Below the pieces are notes generated by a model, which searched no databases, was not told the DNA's origin, and saw only the letters and a program-made list of their open reading frames with translations. 31,184 bases of DNA, from the NCBI GenBank assembly GCA_964484185.1, contig CAZAEQ010000046.1, positions 1 through 31,184 on the forward strand. The letters are read 5' to 3'. Of the stretch, positions 22,308 to 30,848 are shown one piece after another (within the stretch, counting starts at the first letter, position 1; the number at the start of each line of letters is the position of its first letter). The DNA comes from F1-120-MAGs238 sp964484185 (lineage in GTDB: Bacteria > Planctomycetota > Phycisphaerae > Phycisphaerales > UBA1924). Made by a program: the position numbers and the translations under genes.

Positions 22308-25079
22308 TCATGCCATCGCCGGCTTGCGGCTCGCGTTCAGCAGCCTCCGCAGAACGGTCTGCAGCACGCCGCCGTTCTTGTAGTATTCCGCCTCCACAGG
22401 CGTATCTATGCGGCAGCGAACCATGAATTCCTTGCTGGTTCCATCCGCCTTCTTCGCAACCACCTTGATCTGGCAGCGAGGCTCAATCAACCCTTCGGCG
22501 CTCACCGGCAACTGAATGTCAAAGCTCTCTTCGCCCGTAAGCCCAAGGCTCGAAGCAGTATCGCCTTCTGCAAAGCAAAGCGGCAGCACACCCATTCCCA
22601 CCAGGTTCGAACGATGGATGCGTTCAAACGATTCTGAAATCACCGCTCGAGCGCCGAGCATCAATGTGCCCTTCGCAGCCCAGTCGCGTGAAGAGCCCAT
22701 GCCATAGTCCTTGCCCGCAAGAATAATCAGCGGCGTAGATTCCGCCTTGTAGTTCATCGCCGCGTTGTAGATAAAGTCCAGTTTGCCAGCGCCCTTACGC
22801 GACATGTCCTTCGTCCAGCCACCTTCCTTGATCTTACCTGTACCTGCATCCGTCGCGAGTTTGTTCTTCACACGCGTGTTCGCAAACGTGCCCCGCGTCA
22901 TCACGCGATCATTTCCGCGGCGTGCGCCATAGGAATTAAAGTCATACTTCTTGAGACCCAGTGACTTCAGGTAATCGCCCGCGGGAGAAGCCTCCGCGAT
23001 ATCACCCGCCGGCGAAATGTGATCCGTTGTCACCGAGTCGCCCAGGAACGCCAGCACCTTCGCCCCGCGAATCTGCGTTGGCGGCGTTGGTTCCGCGGCC
23101 ATGTTCTCAAAATACGGCGGGTTCTGTATATAAGTAGACTGCGGATTCCAGCGATACAGCGCCGACTTCGACACCGGCACCGCGTTCCAGGTCGGGTTCC
23201 CGTTGAACACGTTCCCATACTGCGAACGGAACTGATCCGGGCTCACGCACATCGCCTTCATCGCCTGCACTTCTGCATGCGTCGGCCAGATGTCCTTCAA
23301 GAACACTGGCTTGCCATCCTTCGATGTTCCCAGTGGCTCAGTCGCAAGGTCAATCGCGACCGACCCCGCAATCGCATACGCCACGCACAGTGGGGGGCTT
23401 GCCAGGAAATTAGCCTTCACGTTCGGATGCACGCGCCCTTCAAAGTTGCGATTACCCGAAAGCACCGAAGCCACGCACAAATCGCCTTCCTTGATCGCCG
23501 CATCTACTTCTTCAGGCAGCGGCCCGGAATTGCCAATGCACGTCGTACAGCCATACCCGACCGTGTTGAACCCGATCGAGTTCAAATCTTCAGTCAAATT
23601 CGCCTTGTTCAAATACTCAGTCACAACCTTTGAGCCGGGCGCAAGCGAGGTTTTCACCCACGGCTTCCGCGTCAACCCCAGTGCACGTGCTTTGCGTGCA
23701 ACAAGCCCCGCCGCGATCAGCACATCAGGGTTGCTCGTATTTGTACAGCTGGTAATCGCAGCAATGACCACCGCTCCGTGCGTAATCGAACTCGAAGTTC
23801 CACCCGCATGCTTCACAACCCCAGTCGATCCAAATATCTTGTCCGCAGGCATTCCAAACCCGGAATTCCCCAGTGGTGCCGCGAGGCCGCGGAAAAACTC
23901 CGACTTCAAATTCTTCAAATCCACCCGATCCTGCGGCCGCTTCGGACCCGCCAGCGAGGGCTGCACCGTCGAAATATCCAGCTCAACAACATCCGTAAAT
24001 TCCGGTTCAGGCGCACCCGGCTGCCAGAAGAATCCGCTCGCCTTCGAATATGCCTCAACCAGCGCGACCGTCGCATCATCGCGGCCCGTGAACTTCATGT
24101 AATCAATCGCAACCTGATCAATGGGGAAGAACCCCATGGTCGCGCCATACTCCGGCGCCATGTTTGCGATGGTCGCACGATCCGGCACAGAGAGTGCCGC
24201 GATGCCATCACCAAAGAACTCAACAAACTTATCAACCACGCCCTTCTTACGCAGAATCTGTGTCACCGTCAAAACCAGATCGGTCGCAGTGGCGCCCTCA
24301 GGCAACTTGCCCTTCAGCTTGAATCCAATCACTTCCGGCGTCAACATATAAATCGGCTGGCCGAGCATCACCGCCTCAGCTTCGATGCCGCCAACACCCC
24401 ATCCAACCACACCCAGTCCGTTAATCATCGTCGTATGCGAATCGGTGCCCACGCACGAATCCGGATACACAACCGTCTCTCCGTCAACAGTCTTCGTCAG
24501 CGCAACTGGCGCAAGATACTCAAGATTCACCTGGTGAACAATCCCCGTGGCTGGCGGCACACAAGAGAAGTTCGACAGCGACTGCTGTCCCCATTTCAAG
24601 AACTCATACCGCTCCATGTTGCGTTCAAACTCACGCGTCGAATTCACCGTCAACGCAGTTGCCGATCCAAACGCATCCACCTGCACCGAGTGATCAATCA
24701 CAAGGTCGCACTTCACCAGCGGATTAATCAGCGTCGCATCCCCGCCCAGCTTGGTCATCGCATCACGCATCGCCGCGAGGTCAACCACACACGGCACACC
24801 AGTAAAGTCCTGCAACACCACACGCCCCGGCATGAACGGAATCTCTTCCTTCAGCGGCGCCTTGGCATTCCAGTTCGCCAGCCCAGCCACATCATCGCTG
24901 GTCACCACAAACCCATCCACGTTGCGGAGCATCGACTCAAGCAATACCTTGATCGAGTACGGCAACTTCTCAACATGCCCGATCTTCGCCCGCGTCAAGG
25001 CGTTGAGATCAAAGTACGTGTATGTCCCATACTTTGTAGTAAGTGAGCTGCGTGAATTGAACGGGTTTGATGTTGCCAT
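22308..25079 (-). CDS. acnA: AcnA, aconitate hydratase
   Basis: A 923-residue cytoplasmic iron-sulphur enzyme that interconverts citrate and isocitrate in the TCA cycle. The three 4Fe-4S cysteines are in place: Cys445 (SCTNTSNPDV) and Cys511/Cys514 (GCTTCIGNSGP). Other landmarks: VLLQSMLRNVDG-like text (here LLESMLRNVDG), RVVLQDFTGVPCVVDLAAMR, DSHTTMINGLGVVGWGVGGI, FLGDSVTTDHISPAG, YGARRGNDRVMTRGTFAN and GKDYGMGSSRDWAAKG. This is the AcnA/IRP1 type with the swivel domain at the C-terminus. ATG 25079 is fixed by a strong GAAGGAGT (25085-25092); upstream in-frame starts are ignored. AcnA can be a moonlighting RNA-binding regulator in some bacteria, which sequence cannot settle. Confidence 0.97.
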   Translation of the reverse strand: MATSNPFNSRSSLTTKYGTYTYFDLNALTRAKIGHVEKLPYSIKVLLESMLRNVDGFVVTSDDVAGLANWNAKAPLKEEIPFMPGRVVLQDFTGVPCVVDLAAMRDAMTKLGGDATLINPLVKCDLVIDHSVQVDAFGSATALTVNSTREFERNMERYEFLKWGQQSLSNFSCVPPATGIVHQVNLEYLAPVALTKTVDGETVVYPDSCVGTDSHTTMINGLGVVGWGVGGIEAEAVMLGQPIYMLTPEVIGFKLKGKLPEGATATDLVLTVTQILRKKGVVDKFVEFFGDGIAALSVPDRATIANMAPEYGATMGFFPIDQVAIDYMKFTGRDDATVALVEAYSKASGFFWQPGAPEPEFTDVVELDISTVQPSLAGPKRPQDRVDLKNLKSEFFRGLAAPLGNSGFGMPADKIFGSTGVVKHAGGTSSSITHGAVVIAAITSCTNTSNPDVLIAAGLVARKARALGLTRKPWVKTSLAPGSKVVTEYLNKANLTEDLNSIGFNTVGYGCTTCIGNSGPLPEEVDAAIKEGDLCVASVLSGNRNFEGRVHPNVKANFLASPPLCVAYAIAGSVAIDLATEPLGTSKDGKPVFLKDIWPTHAEVQAMKAMCVSPDQFRSQYGNVFNGNPTWNAVPVSKSALYRWNPQSTYIQNPPYFENMAAEPTPPTQIRGAKVLAFLGDSVTTDHISPAGDIAEASPAGDYLKSLGLKKYDFNSYGARRGNDRVMTRGTFANTRVKNKLATDAGTGKIKEGGWTKDMSRKGAGKLDFIYNAAMNYKAESTPLIILAGKDYGMGSSRDWAAKGTLMLGARAVISESFERIHRSNLVGMGVLPLCFAEGDTASSLGLTGEESFDIQLPVSAEGLIEPRCQIKVVAKKADGTSKEFMVRCRIDTPVEAEYYKNGGVLQTVLRRLLNASRKPAMA

Positions 25080-25084
25080 GAAAG

Positions 25085-25092
25085 ACTCCTTC
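25085..25092 (-). promoter_or_regulatory. Shine-Dalgarno site of acnA
   Basis: GAAGGAGT on the minus strand, five bases before ATG 25079. It decides the acnA start against the in-frame upstream codons. The 110 bp between acnA and the FAA gene is A+T-rich and probably carries the acnA promoter, but no clear -35/-10 pair was found. Confidence 0.8.
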
Positions 25093-25189
25093 ATAAATAC
25101 CTGGAATTGCTTCGACGCTTCAGAATAGCCATCTATCGGCATGAATCGAATCAATCGTAAAGCGTTAATCCATAAGTACTATTTATACG

Positions 25190-25906
25190 TCACTCGTACC
25201 GCACGCGATTCGATATCTTCCCAAGCCCCGAAATCTCAACCTCCACAACATCCCCATCTTTCAGCCAAACCTGCGGCGACCTTGCCATCCCCACGCCCGC
25301 CGGCGTCCCCGTCAAAATCACCGTCCCCGCCCCCAGCGTCATCCCGCGCGACAAATCCGCAATCAACTCCTTCACCGAAAACGTCATTTTCGCCGTCGAA
25401 TCATCCTGCATCACAGTTCCATTCACGCGAGTCACCAGCCGCAGATCCTGCGGATCCTTAATCTCGCTCACAGGCGTGACCACCGGTCCCAGCGGACAAA
25501 ACGTATCAAACGACTTCCCGCGATAAAACTGCCCGCCCGACCCTTCCTTCTGCCACCACCGCGCTGACACATCGTTTGCCACGCAATATCCAAGCACATG
25601 CTCAAACGCCTTGTCAGCCGAGACATCCCGCGCATCTTTCCCAATCACCACCGCAAGTTCGCCCTCAAAATCAACCTGCGGCTTCTCCTGGCAAATCTTC
25701 GGCACCACAATCTCATCGCCCGAAATGCTCACACTCATCGGATTCTTGGTAAACACCATCGGCCGATCGGGCACTGCCGCCCCTTGCTCTTTCGCGTGCT
25801 CCGAATAGTTCCGCCCAATCCCCATGATGTGATGCAAAAACAAATGAGTGCCATCGCCCAACTTCACCGACACGCCACACGAAGTCCTCACTAATTGATA
25901 GCTCAC
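25190..25906 (-). CDS. Fumarylacetoacetate hydrolase family protein
   Basis: A 238-residue cytoplasmic enzyme of the FAH superfamily. The family core is present: MGIGRNYSEHAKE (28-40), MVFTKNP, metal ligands in DFEGELAVVIGK (Glu81, Glu83) and NDVSAR (Asp112), then RGKSFDTFCPLGP and LTGTPAGVGM. Relatives hydrolyse acylpyruvates, fumarylpyruvate or similar C-C bonds, or decarboxylate oxaloacetate; the substrate cannot be told. The start is GTG 25906, because AAGGAG (25913-25918) lies six bases before it. A TTG at 25921 would place the start upstream of that site. The gene follows mqnD with an 11-bp gap. Confidence 0.9.
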   Translation of the reverse strand: MSYQLVRTSCGVSVKLGDGTHLFLHHIMGIGRNYSEHAKEQGAAVPDRPMVFTKNPMSVSISGDEIVVPKICQEKPQVDFEGELAVVIGKDARDVSADKAFEHVLGYCVANDVSARWWQKEGSGGQFYRGKSFDTFCPLGPVVTPVSEIKDPQDLRLVTRVNGTVMQDDSTAKMTFSVKELIADLSRGMTLGAGTVILTGTPAGVGMARSPQVWLKDGDVVEVEISGLGKISNRVRYE

Positions 25907-25912
25907 GCAACA

Positions 25913-25918
25913 CTCCTT
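25913..25918 (-). promoter_or_regulatory. Shine-Dalgarno site of the FAA-family gene (GTG start)
   Basis: AAGGAG on the minus strand, six bases before GTG 25906, and immediately at the mqnD stop codon. It supports GTG over the upstream TTG as start and suggests translational coupling with mqnD. Confidence 0.75.
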
Positions 25919-26874
25919 CAAATCGGATCAATCATCTTTGGCGCTGGACACAACCCCCGCGCAGCCCCTTCACCCAGCAACTTCTCAACCGCCGCAACAC
26001 CCGCCGCGCCCATATCCACTGTCCACTTATTCACATACATATCTATATACGCATCCACCCGCTCCCGCGTAATCGCTTTCCCATCCGGTGACTCCAGCGC
26101 AAACGTCATCGCGTAATCCAGCGATTCCTCGCGATGCTTCAGTGCATAATCCAAACTCTGCCTCAGCAAGCTCGCAACTTCCGCAACACTTCCCGCCCCA
26201 AACATCGCGTTCAGATCCCGCCGCACAACATTCACGCCCAGTGGCAGCGGCAACCCCGTCCGCTCCTTCCACCACGCCCCAACATCCACCACCAGCTTCA
26301 ACCCCGCCTTCTCATACGTCACTTGCCCTTCATGAATCAAAAGCCCCGCATCCGCCTCACCCTTCACCACCGCCGTAATCACCTGATCAAACGGCATCTC
26401 CACAATCTTCGCGGCAGCAGCATCCTTCCCCATCAACAAACTCATCACCATAAACGCAGTTGTCCGCTTCCCCGGCACCGCGATCGTGACATCCTTCGTC
26501 AAGCTCTCAACACCCGACACTCTCCCGCCCGCCTTGCTCACAATCTTCGGCCCATACCCATCGCCAAACGAACTCCCGCACTTCGTCAACCGATACCGCT
26601 CACTCACATCATTCCAGGTCCGCAGCGACAGCGCAGTAATCTCTAAATCCCCGCGCTCCACCGCCCGCCGATTCAGCACCTCAATATCCATCGGCAGCGC
26701 CTGAAACACAAACCGCCCCGTATCTAAAACCGCCCTCTCCAGCGGCAACCTCTCCGGCTCATTCCCATGCGCCCGCGTCACCTTCCCGGTAATCGGCCAC
26801 CACATGAAAACATCATCCGGATCCGGCGAATGTGCAAGCCTCAAAGTATGTCGTGTTTGTGCTGGTCCCGCCAT
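25918..26874 (-). CDS. mqnD: MqnD, 1,4-dihydroxy-6-naphthoate synthase (futalosine pathway)
   Basis: A 318-residue cytoplasmic enzyme with the periplasmic-binding-protein-like fold of the MqnA/MqnD family. MqnD converts cyclic de-hypoxanthinyl futalosine to 1,4-dihydroxy-6-naphthoate in the alternative menaquinone route. Signatures: LAHSPDPDDVFMWWPITGK near the start (the HSPxxDD type), FGDGYGPKIVSK, VAVPGKRTT-like text (IAVPGKRTTAFMVMSLL), EADAGLLIHEGQVTYEKAGL and DVGAWWKERTGLPLPLGVNV. ATG 26874 is preferred; a TTG at 26895 directly follows the upstream stop. No other mqn gene is in the window. The family is firm; MqnA-type or other binding-protein paralogues are a lesser alternative. Confidence 0.85.
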   Translation of the reverse strand: MAGPAQTRHTLRLAHSPDPDDVFMWWPITGKVTRAHGNEPERLPLERAVLDTGRFVFQALPMDIEVLNRRAVERGDLEITALSLRTWNDVSERYRLTKCGSSFGDGYGPKIVSKAGGRVSGVESLTKDVTIAVPGKRTTAFMVMSLLMGKDAAAAKIVEMPFDQVITAVVKGEADAGLLIHEGQVTYEKAGLKLVVDVGAWWKERTGLPLPLGVNVVRRDLNAMFGAGSVAEVASLLRQSLDYALKHREESLDYAMTFALESPDGKAITRERVDAYIDMYVNKWTVDMGAAGVAAVEKLLGEGAARGLCPAPKMIDPI

Positions 26875-26895
26875 ATCGCAACCATATCGCCCCAA

Positions 26896-28272
26896 CTACC
26901 TTCCCGCGCGATACAGCCCAAACCCGCGAATCTGCGGCGTCCCCACACTCTCTGTAATCCTCAGCCGCACCTTCTCTGGTGTACACGCAGCAAACTTCGC
27001 AATCCGCTTATGCCCAACTTCTTTCCCTTCGCAAAGCACTTCCCACTTCCCATCCTTCAAACCCTCAACCACCCACGCCCGCACCCGTTCCCCCTTCTCA
27101 ATCTCCTCCGCAATTACAACCCGATCCACTTCCCGCGGCGAAGAAAGCGTCAACTCAAACTCTGTTCCCGATCCCGCAGTATCAATCACCGGCACTCCGA
27201 AAACCCGCTTCACTTCCGCCCCAAACTCTATCGAGCGCGCTGCATCTTCCGCCGGAATCAACCCGCTCCGATCCGGCGTGTTATTCAAAAGCAAAACACC
27301 GCCGCGCCCAACCGAAGTCTCATACATCTCCATCAGCGCTGGCAAACTCTTCAGCGTCTTCGCATTATCCGTCCGCCAGAACCAAGTTGCCCGTATCCGC
27401 GCATCAACCTCATTGGGCAACCATTTATCCCCATCGCTCACGCCATCCTCGCCAACATAGTCGCCCCATTTCTTCACGCCGCCCTTCACCGCATTCCACG
27501 CCGGCCCCGCCACGACCCCCGACTCATTCCCCACCCACCGAATCGTCGCCTGTGGCCCCTGAAACACCATCGCATTGGGCGCATGCTTCTCCAGAATATC
27601 CCCAACATCAAAAACCAGCGAGCCATCGAACCACGCTTCAATCATCTCACCGTTCACATCCTTATACAGGCTCAGCACTTCCGCAAGCTGCTTTCGAAAC
27701 AACTCCGCATACGCCGCCTGCTTGCTCGCATCCTTCGTCTTCCCACCAACAAGCGCTCCAAACGCCTTATCCTGCGGCGAAACATACACCCCCAGCTTCA
27801 TCCCGCGCTTCTTACAACTCGCCGCCAAGTCTCGAAGTACATCCCCTTTGCCGCCCTTCCAGGGAATATTCCTCACACAGTGCTCAGTCGTCTCCGTCGG
27901 CCACCAGCAAAACCCGCCCTCATGCTTGGCCACAAACACAATGTACTTCGCCCCCATCCCTTCCGCCACCCGCACCCACTGATCCGTATCCAGCTTCTCC
28001 AGCACCATCTCCTTCAAATCCGTCTTCATCGTGTCAGTTTCACTATCCTGCCACGTCTGCGGCGCGATATGAATAAACATGCCAACCTCAAGGTCCGCCC
28101 ACGCTGCTTGCTGCGGGGTTGGAACTGCAAGTGGTTGTCCCGCCACCATGACCGTCTCGGCAAGCCGCGGTGCATGCACCGATGGATTTGATAGTTCGGG
28201 GCCCGCGCCAGCTGCCACCTGACATGCGTACAAGCAAATCCCAACCGCGACCGACAAGCGCATTCTTAACAT
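26896..28272 (-). CDS. Secreted alpha-L-fucosidase, GH29
   Basis: A 458-residue exported enzyme that removes alpha-L-fucose from glycans. The signal peptide is MLRMRLSVAVGICLYACQVA followed by AGAG. The GH29 barrel shows WADLEVGMFIHIAPQTW (His68), KYIVFVAKHEGGFCWWP (His117), GMKLGVYVSPQDKAFG and the nucleophile Asp216 in MIEAWFDGSLV. The general acid/base is not conserved in the family and I cannot assign it. The C-terminal ~130 residues are beta-rich, like the F5/8-type domain common in GH29 (VDRVVIAEEIEKGERVRAWV, then QIRGFGLYRAG). It heads a minus-strand group with mqnD and the FAA gene, with spacings of ~20 and 11 bp. The neighbouring secreted discoidin protein is divergent. Endogenous versus scavenged fucose is unknown. 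Confidence 0.88.
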   Translation of the reverse strand: MLRMRLSVAVGICLYACQVAAGAGPELSNPSVHAPRLAETVMVAGQPLAVPTPQQAAWADLEVGMFIHIAPQTWQDSETDTMKTDLKEMVLEKLDTDQWVRVAEGMGAKYIVFVAKHEGGFCWWPTETTEHCVRNIPWKGGKGDVLRDLAASCKKRGMKLGVYVSPQDKAFGALVGGKTKDASKQAAYAELFRKQLAEVLSLYKDVNGEMIEAWFDGSLVFDVGDILEKHAPNAMVFQGPQATIRWVGNESGVVAGPAWNAVKGGVKKWGDYVGEDGVSDGDKWLPNEVDARIRATWFWRTDNAKTLKSLPALMEMYETSVGRGGVLLLNNTPDRSGLIPAEDAARSIEFGAEVKRVFGVPVIDTAGSGTEFELTLSSPREVDRVVIAEEIEKGERVRAWVVEGLKDGKWEVLCEGKEVGHKRIAKFAACTPEKVRLRITESVGTPQIRGFGLYRAGR

Positions 28273-28304
28273 GCCGCCATGGTATCACTTCTCTCAACCG
28301 CCAA

Positions 28305-28332
28305 TTTACTGTTGTATTCGCTTTTCTATTCT
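28305..28332 (+). promoter_or_regulatory. Possible promoter of the secreted discoidin/dockerin-like gene
   Basis: TTTACT (28305-28310) and TATTCT (28327-28332) are separated by 16 bases in an A+T-rich patch of the 128-bp divergent interval. Each matches the sigma70 consensus in four of six positions. Promoters of this phylum are poorly defined, so the call is weak. Confidence 0.25.
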
Positions 28333-28386
28333 GCTAGCTTACCCCAAGTAGCGCATCTCCCTGAACACGCTACACCCCGCACCCCG

Positions 28387-28394
28387 TAAGGAGG
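28387..28394 (+). promoter_or_regulatory. Strong Shine-Dalgarno site
   Basis: TAAGGAGG ends six bases before ATG 28401, the strongest ribosome binding site in the window, which fixes the start of the secreted protein and suggests high expression. Confidence 0.85.
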
Positions 28395-28400
28395 ACTCTC

Positions 28401-30647
28401 ATGAAAGCAGTAAAGGTCTCACCACACATCAGAATCGCAGTTCTCACAACAGCAGCTTTGCTGTTTGCGACGCCATCGCTCGCCCAGGATGTCACCCGGC
28501 CAGGCGATGCCATCATTGGCAGTTCCATAAATCACCCTGGAGGCGAAGCCCCTCAATTCGTGATTGATAACTCCGCCGCGAGCAAGTATCTCAACTTTGA
28601 TGAGCTCAACACCGGCTTCACCGTTACCCCAACCGGAGCGGGCATCGTCCGTGCACTTTGCATTATCACCGCCAACGATTCGCCCGAGCGCGACCCTACG
28701 AGTTTCACGCTTGAGGGTTCCGATGACGGTGTGAATTTTACGCAGTTCGCTTCTGGGACCCTCACTCCCAACACCGCTCGCTTCTCAATCGCCCAAACGT
28801 CGTTCGCGAATGCCACCTCATATGTCACCTATCGAGTTCTCTTCCCCACGGTCCGCAATGCCGCTGCCGCCAACAGCATGCAAGTTGCCGAAGTGCAGCT
28901 TTCAACCAATCTCAATGTATTGTCCGCAGGCGATCCATTTGTCACCACCTTGCCGCCCGGTGCCTCAAGTATCGCTACCGAGACTGCCGCTAATCTCTTC
29001 GATACGCGTCTCAGCACAAAATTCGGCATAACCGGCGGCGATCTCGGCCCCACAACTGTCGATGTCATTCCGGGCGCTGGCTCCAGCACCGTTTCCGGAA
29101 TCGAAATCTACGGTGGTAACGACGATCTCGCGTTCCCCAATCGCACACCCTCATCAATCACGCTCTCTGGTTCTAACGATGGCGTGAACTACGTCCAGTT
29201 GTTCACTTCTCCGGTTGATCAGGTCACTGCCAACTATCAGAGCCGGCAATTCGAGTTTTCCAACTCAACAAGTTACTCCCGCTACCGCATCCAGTTCGGT
29301 GCAAGCATCGCCAACTACACCCAGATCGGTGAAATTCGCCTCATGGGGACGCTCCTCTCTTCTCCCCCATCCAATGACACATGCGCCGCGGCAACCAACG
29401 TCGTCGCCGGCGCTACCAGCGGCAACAACTTCAACGCCACCGGCAGCATCACTTCGCCCTGCGGCAACAACGACACGCTCGATGTCTTCTACAACTATCG
29501 CGCCCCCAATAGCGGCCCCGTCGAAATCAATACCTTCGGACCTGGCGATCTTGATACCACGCTCTCAATCACCGATGGCTGTGCAGGCAGCGTCATCGCG
29601 TGCAACGACAACGCTCGCGGCGGCAAATCCCGCATCTCCTTCAACGCAATCGCCAACCGCAACTACAAGATTCGCGTCGCGGGTCATAACGCCTCGACCG
29701 GCGGCTTCACAATGAACATCATTGAGAATCCAGTCACACACAATGACGTATCAGTTTCGCTTGCCTGCAATTTCAACGGCATGGTCCACAACGGCGAGGC
29801 CGGCCTCCCCGATGAACTCAACGGCTACCGCGGCATTTCCGATCGCGGCCTGGTCGTCTCTGGTGCCGTCGGCGCTATCGACGTCGGCCTTGAAGGCCTC
29901 ACTGGCATCCCATACACCGTAGTGACTGCCGCAAATCAACTCGACATGATCCACATCGGCGACCGCAATCAGGTTGATAACTTCAATCACTCGTTCGATT
30001 TCGATGTTGATTTCGATGAGATCGGTATTCAGCCCTCCTGGCTCCCAGATTCCAACCAGACCGGTCCGCAGACATCAAATTGCTCCGCGACCATGGGCGC
30101 TGATACTCAGATTGGTCTCCTCTACAACGCCTCCAACAACGGCAACAACTTTGATGTGACTCTCGGCTTCGCTTCTGGTGACCCTGTCACTGTCCGCCTC
30201 AATGCTCCCGACTGGTTCGGCGAGCAGCAACCAACACCTCCCGGCCCCGGTGTTGCCCAGCAAACCATGCTCAATACATACTTTGGCGCTCAGGAAGTAG
30301 ATATGGGCACCGAGGGCACGCCGCTCAACGTCGTTGAATCCATCATCACCACAGCCTCTCTCGGCCTCGCTGGCTCCGATGTCCTCAATCGTCAGCTCAC
30401 ATCCATTACATTCAGTAACGCCGACACAACCGTCTCGGGTATCGGCATCTATGCAGTCACAATCCGCGATGCTGGCGCTTCCTGCCCCGCCGACTTCAAC
30501 GGCGACACTGTTGTTGACTTCTTCGACTACCTCGACTTCGTCCAGGCCTTCTCCGCCAACGAACCCATCGCTGACTTCAATGGCGACACCGTCATCGATT
30601 TCTTCGACTACCTCGACTTCGTCCAAGCCTTCAGCGCCGGCTGCTAA
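28401..30647 (+). CDS. Secreted discoidin-like protein with C-terminal dockerin-like calcium loops
   Basis: A 748-residue exported protein. Signal peptide about 1-29, ending ...FATPSLAQ/DV. Two discoidin (F5/8 C)-like beta domains follow: ~33-165 (VIDNSAASKYLNFDELNTGF, then FTLEGSDDGVNFTQF) and ~175-315 (ATETAANLFDTRLSTKFGI, then ITLSGSNDGVNYVQLF). A PPC-like domain (~325-445) starts SNDTCAAATNVV and has LDVFYNYRAP and TLSITDGC. A region of unknown fold (~448-695) comes next. The tail holds two 27-residue copies with dockerin-like DxNxDxxxDxxD loops, framed by Cys, ending AGC. Such tails are frequent in Phycisphaerae exoproteins. It probably binds carbohydrate or matrix at the cell surface; no enzyme domain is seen. 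The start is set by the strong Shine-Dalgarno site. Confidence 0.85.
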   Translation: MKAVKVSPHIRIAVLTTAALLFATPSLAQDVTRPGDAIIGSSINHPGGEAPQFVIDNSAASKYLNFDELNTGFTVTPTGAGIVRALCIITANDSPERDPTSFTLEGSDDGVNFTQFASGTLTPNTARFSIAQTSFANATSYVTYRVLFPTVRNAAAANSMQVAEVQLSTNLNVLSAGDPFVTTLPPGASSIATETAANLFDTRLSTKFGITGGDLGPTTVDVIPGAGSSTVSGIEIYGGNDDLAFPNRTPSSITLSGSNDGVNYVQLFTSPVDQVTANYQSRQFEFSNSTSYSRYRIQFGASIANYTQIGEIRLMGTLLSSPPSNDTCAAATNVVAGATSGNNFNATGSITSPCGNNDTLDVFYNYRAPNSGPVEINTFGPGDLDTTLSITDGCAGSVIACNDNARGGKSRISFNAIANRNYKIRVAGHNASTGGFTMNIIENPVTHNDVSVSLACNFNGMVHNGEAGLPDELNGYRGISDRGLVVSGAVGAIDVGLEGLTGIPYTVVTAANQLDMIHIGDRNQVDNFNHSFDFDVDFDEIGIQPSWLPDSNQTGPQTSNCSATMGADTQIGLLYNASNNGNNFDVTLGFASGDPVTVRLNAPDWFGEQQPTPPGPGVAQQTMLNTYFGAQEVDMGTEGTPLNVVESIITTASLGLAGSDVLNRQLTSITFSNADTTVSGIGIYAVTIRDAGASCPADFNGDTVVDFFDYLDFVQAFSANEPIADFNGDTVIDFFDYLDFVQAFSAGC
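30489..30644 (+). repeat. Two tandem 81-bp dockerin-like calcium-loop repeats
   Basis: Copy 1 begins at 30489 and copy 2 at 30570 (27-residue unit; the second is shorter by the stop). Both encode ADFNGDTVxDFFDYLDFVQA, and the central ~24 bases encoding DFFDYLDF are almost identical in DNA. Asp/Asn at loop positions 1, 3, 5, 9 and 12 are consistent with calcium binding as in dockerins. Confidence 0.88.
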
Positions 30648-30651
30648 GTAG

Positions 30652-30671
30652 CACCGGCTTACCAGCCGGTG
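30652..30671 (+). terminator. Hairpin just after the secreted-protein stop
   Basis: CACCGGCT (30652-30659) and AGCCGGTG (30664-30671) form an 8-bp stem with loop TACC, five bases after the stop codon. The T-run behind it is poor (GATTTGCC), so it may be a weak terminator or an mRNA 3' stabiliser. Confidence 0.45.
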
Positions 30672-30760
30672 GATTTGCCTTGAACGAGTCGCCTCTGGAG
30701 ACCCAGTGGAGTTCGTTGTCGGGCATCCCGCCTTGCCACTCCCTTCTTGGATAACTCCCC

Positions 30761-30790
30761 GCGGCCTCGACCCTCAAAAGTCGAGGCCGC
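30761..30790 (+). terminator. Intrinsic terminator before the DUF899 gene
   Basis: GCGGCCTCGAC (30761-30771) and GTCGAGGCCGC (30780-30790) form a perfect 11-bp stem with an 8-base loop, followed by GTGTGTTT. It is the better terminator candidate of the two between the secreted protein and the DUF899 gene. The ~200 bp here hold no other gene that I see. Confidence 0.7.
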
Positions 30791-30848
30791 GTGTGTTTAC
30801 ACCTTCCCGAGCCAGGTTCTACCATTGGCCAGACAAAAGGACTCCACC

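Noticed and set aside
23778..25046. A 422-codon plus-strand frame opposite acnA
   Set aside because: Arg/His-rich antisense shadow of acnA, which has its iron-sulphur cysteines and a strong ribosome site.
25160..25190. A dif-like inverted motif (CATAA ... TTATA) near 25170-25188
   Set aside because: The two arms are not spaced by six bases and only about half of each arm matches the XerC/XerD consensus. It is also ~12 kb from the composition switch.
26767..28191. Long plus-strand frames of 474 and 365 codons opposite mqnD and the fucosidase
   Set aside because: Their translations are made of His, Pro, Arg and Ser repeats, typical of frames antisense to G+C-rich genes. The minus-strand proteins have clear families.
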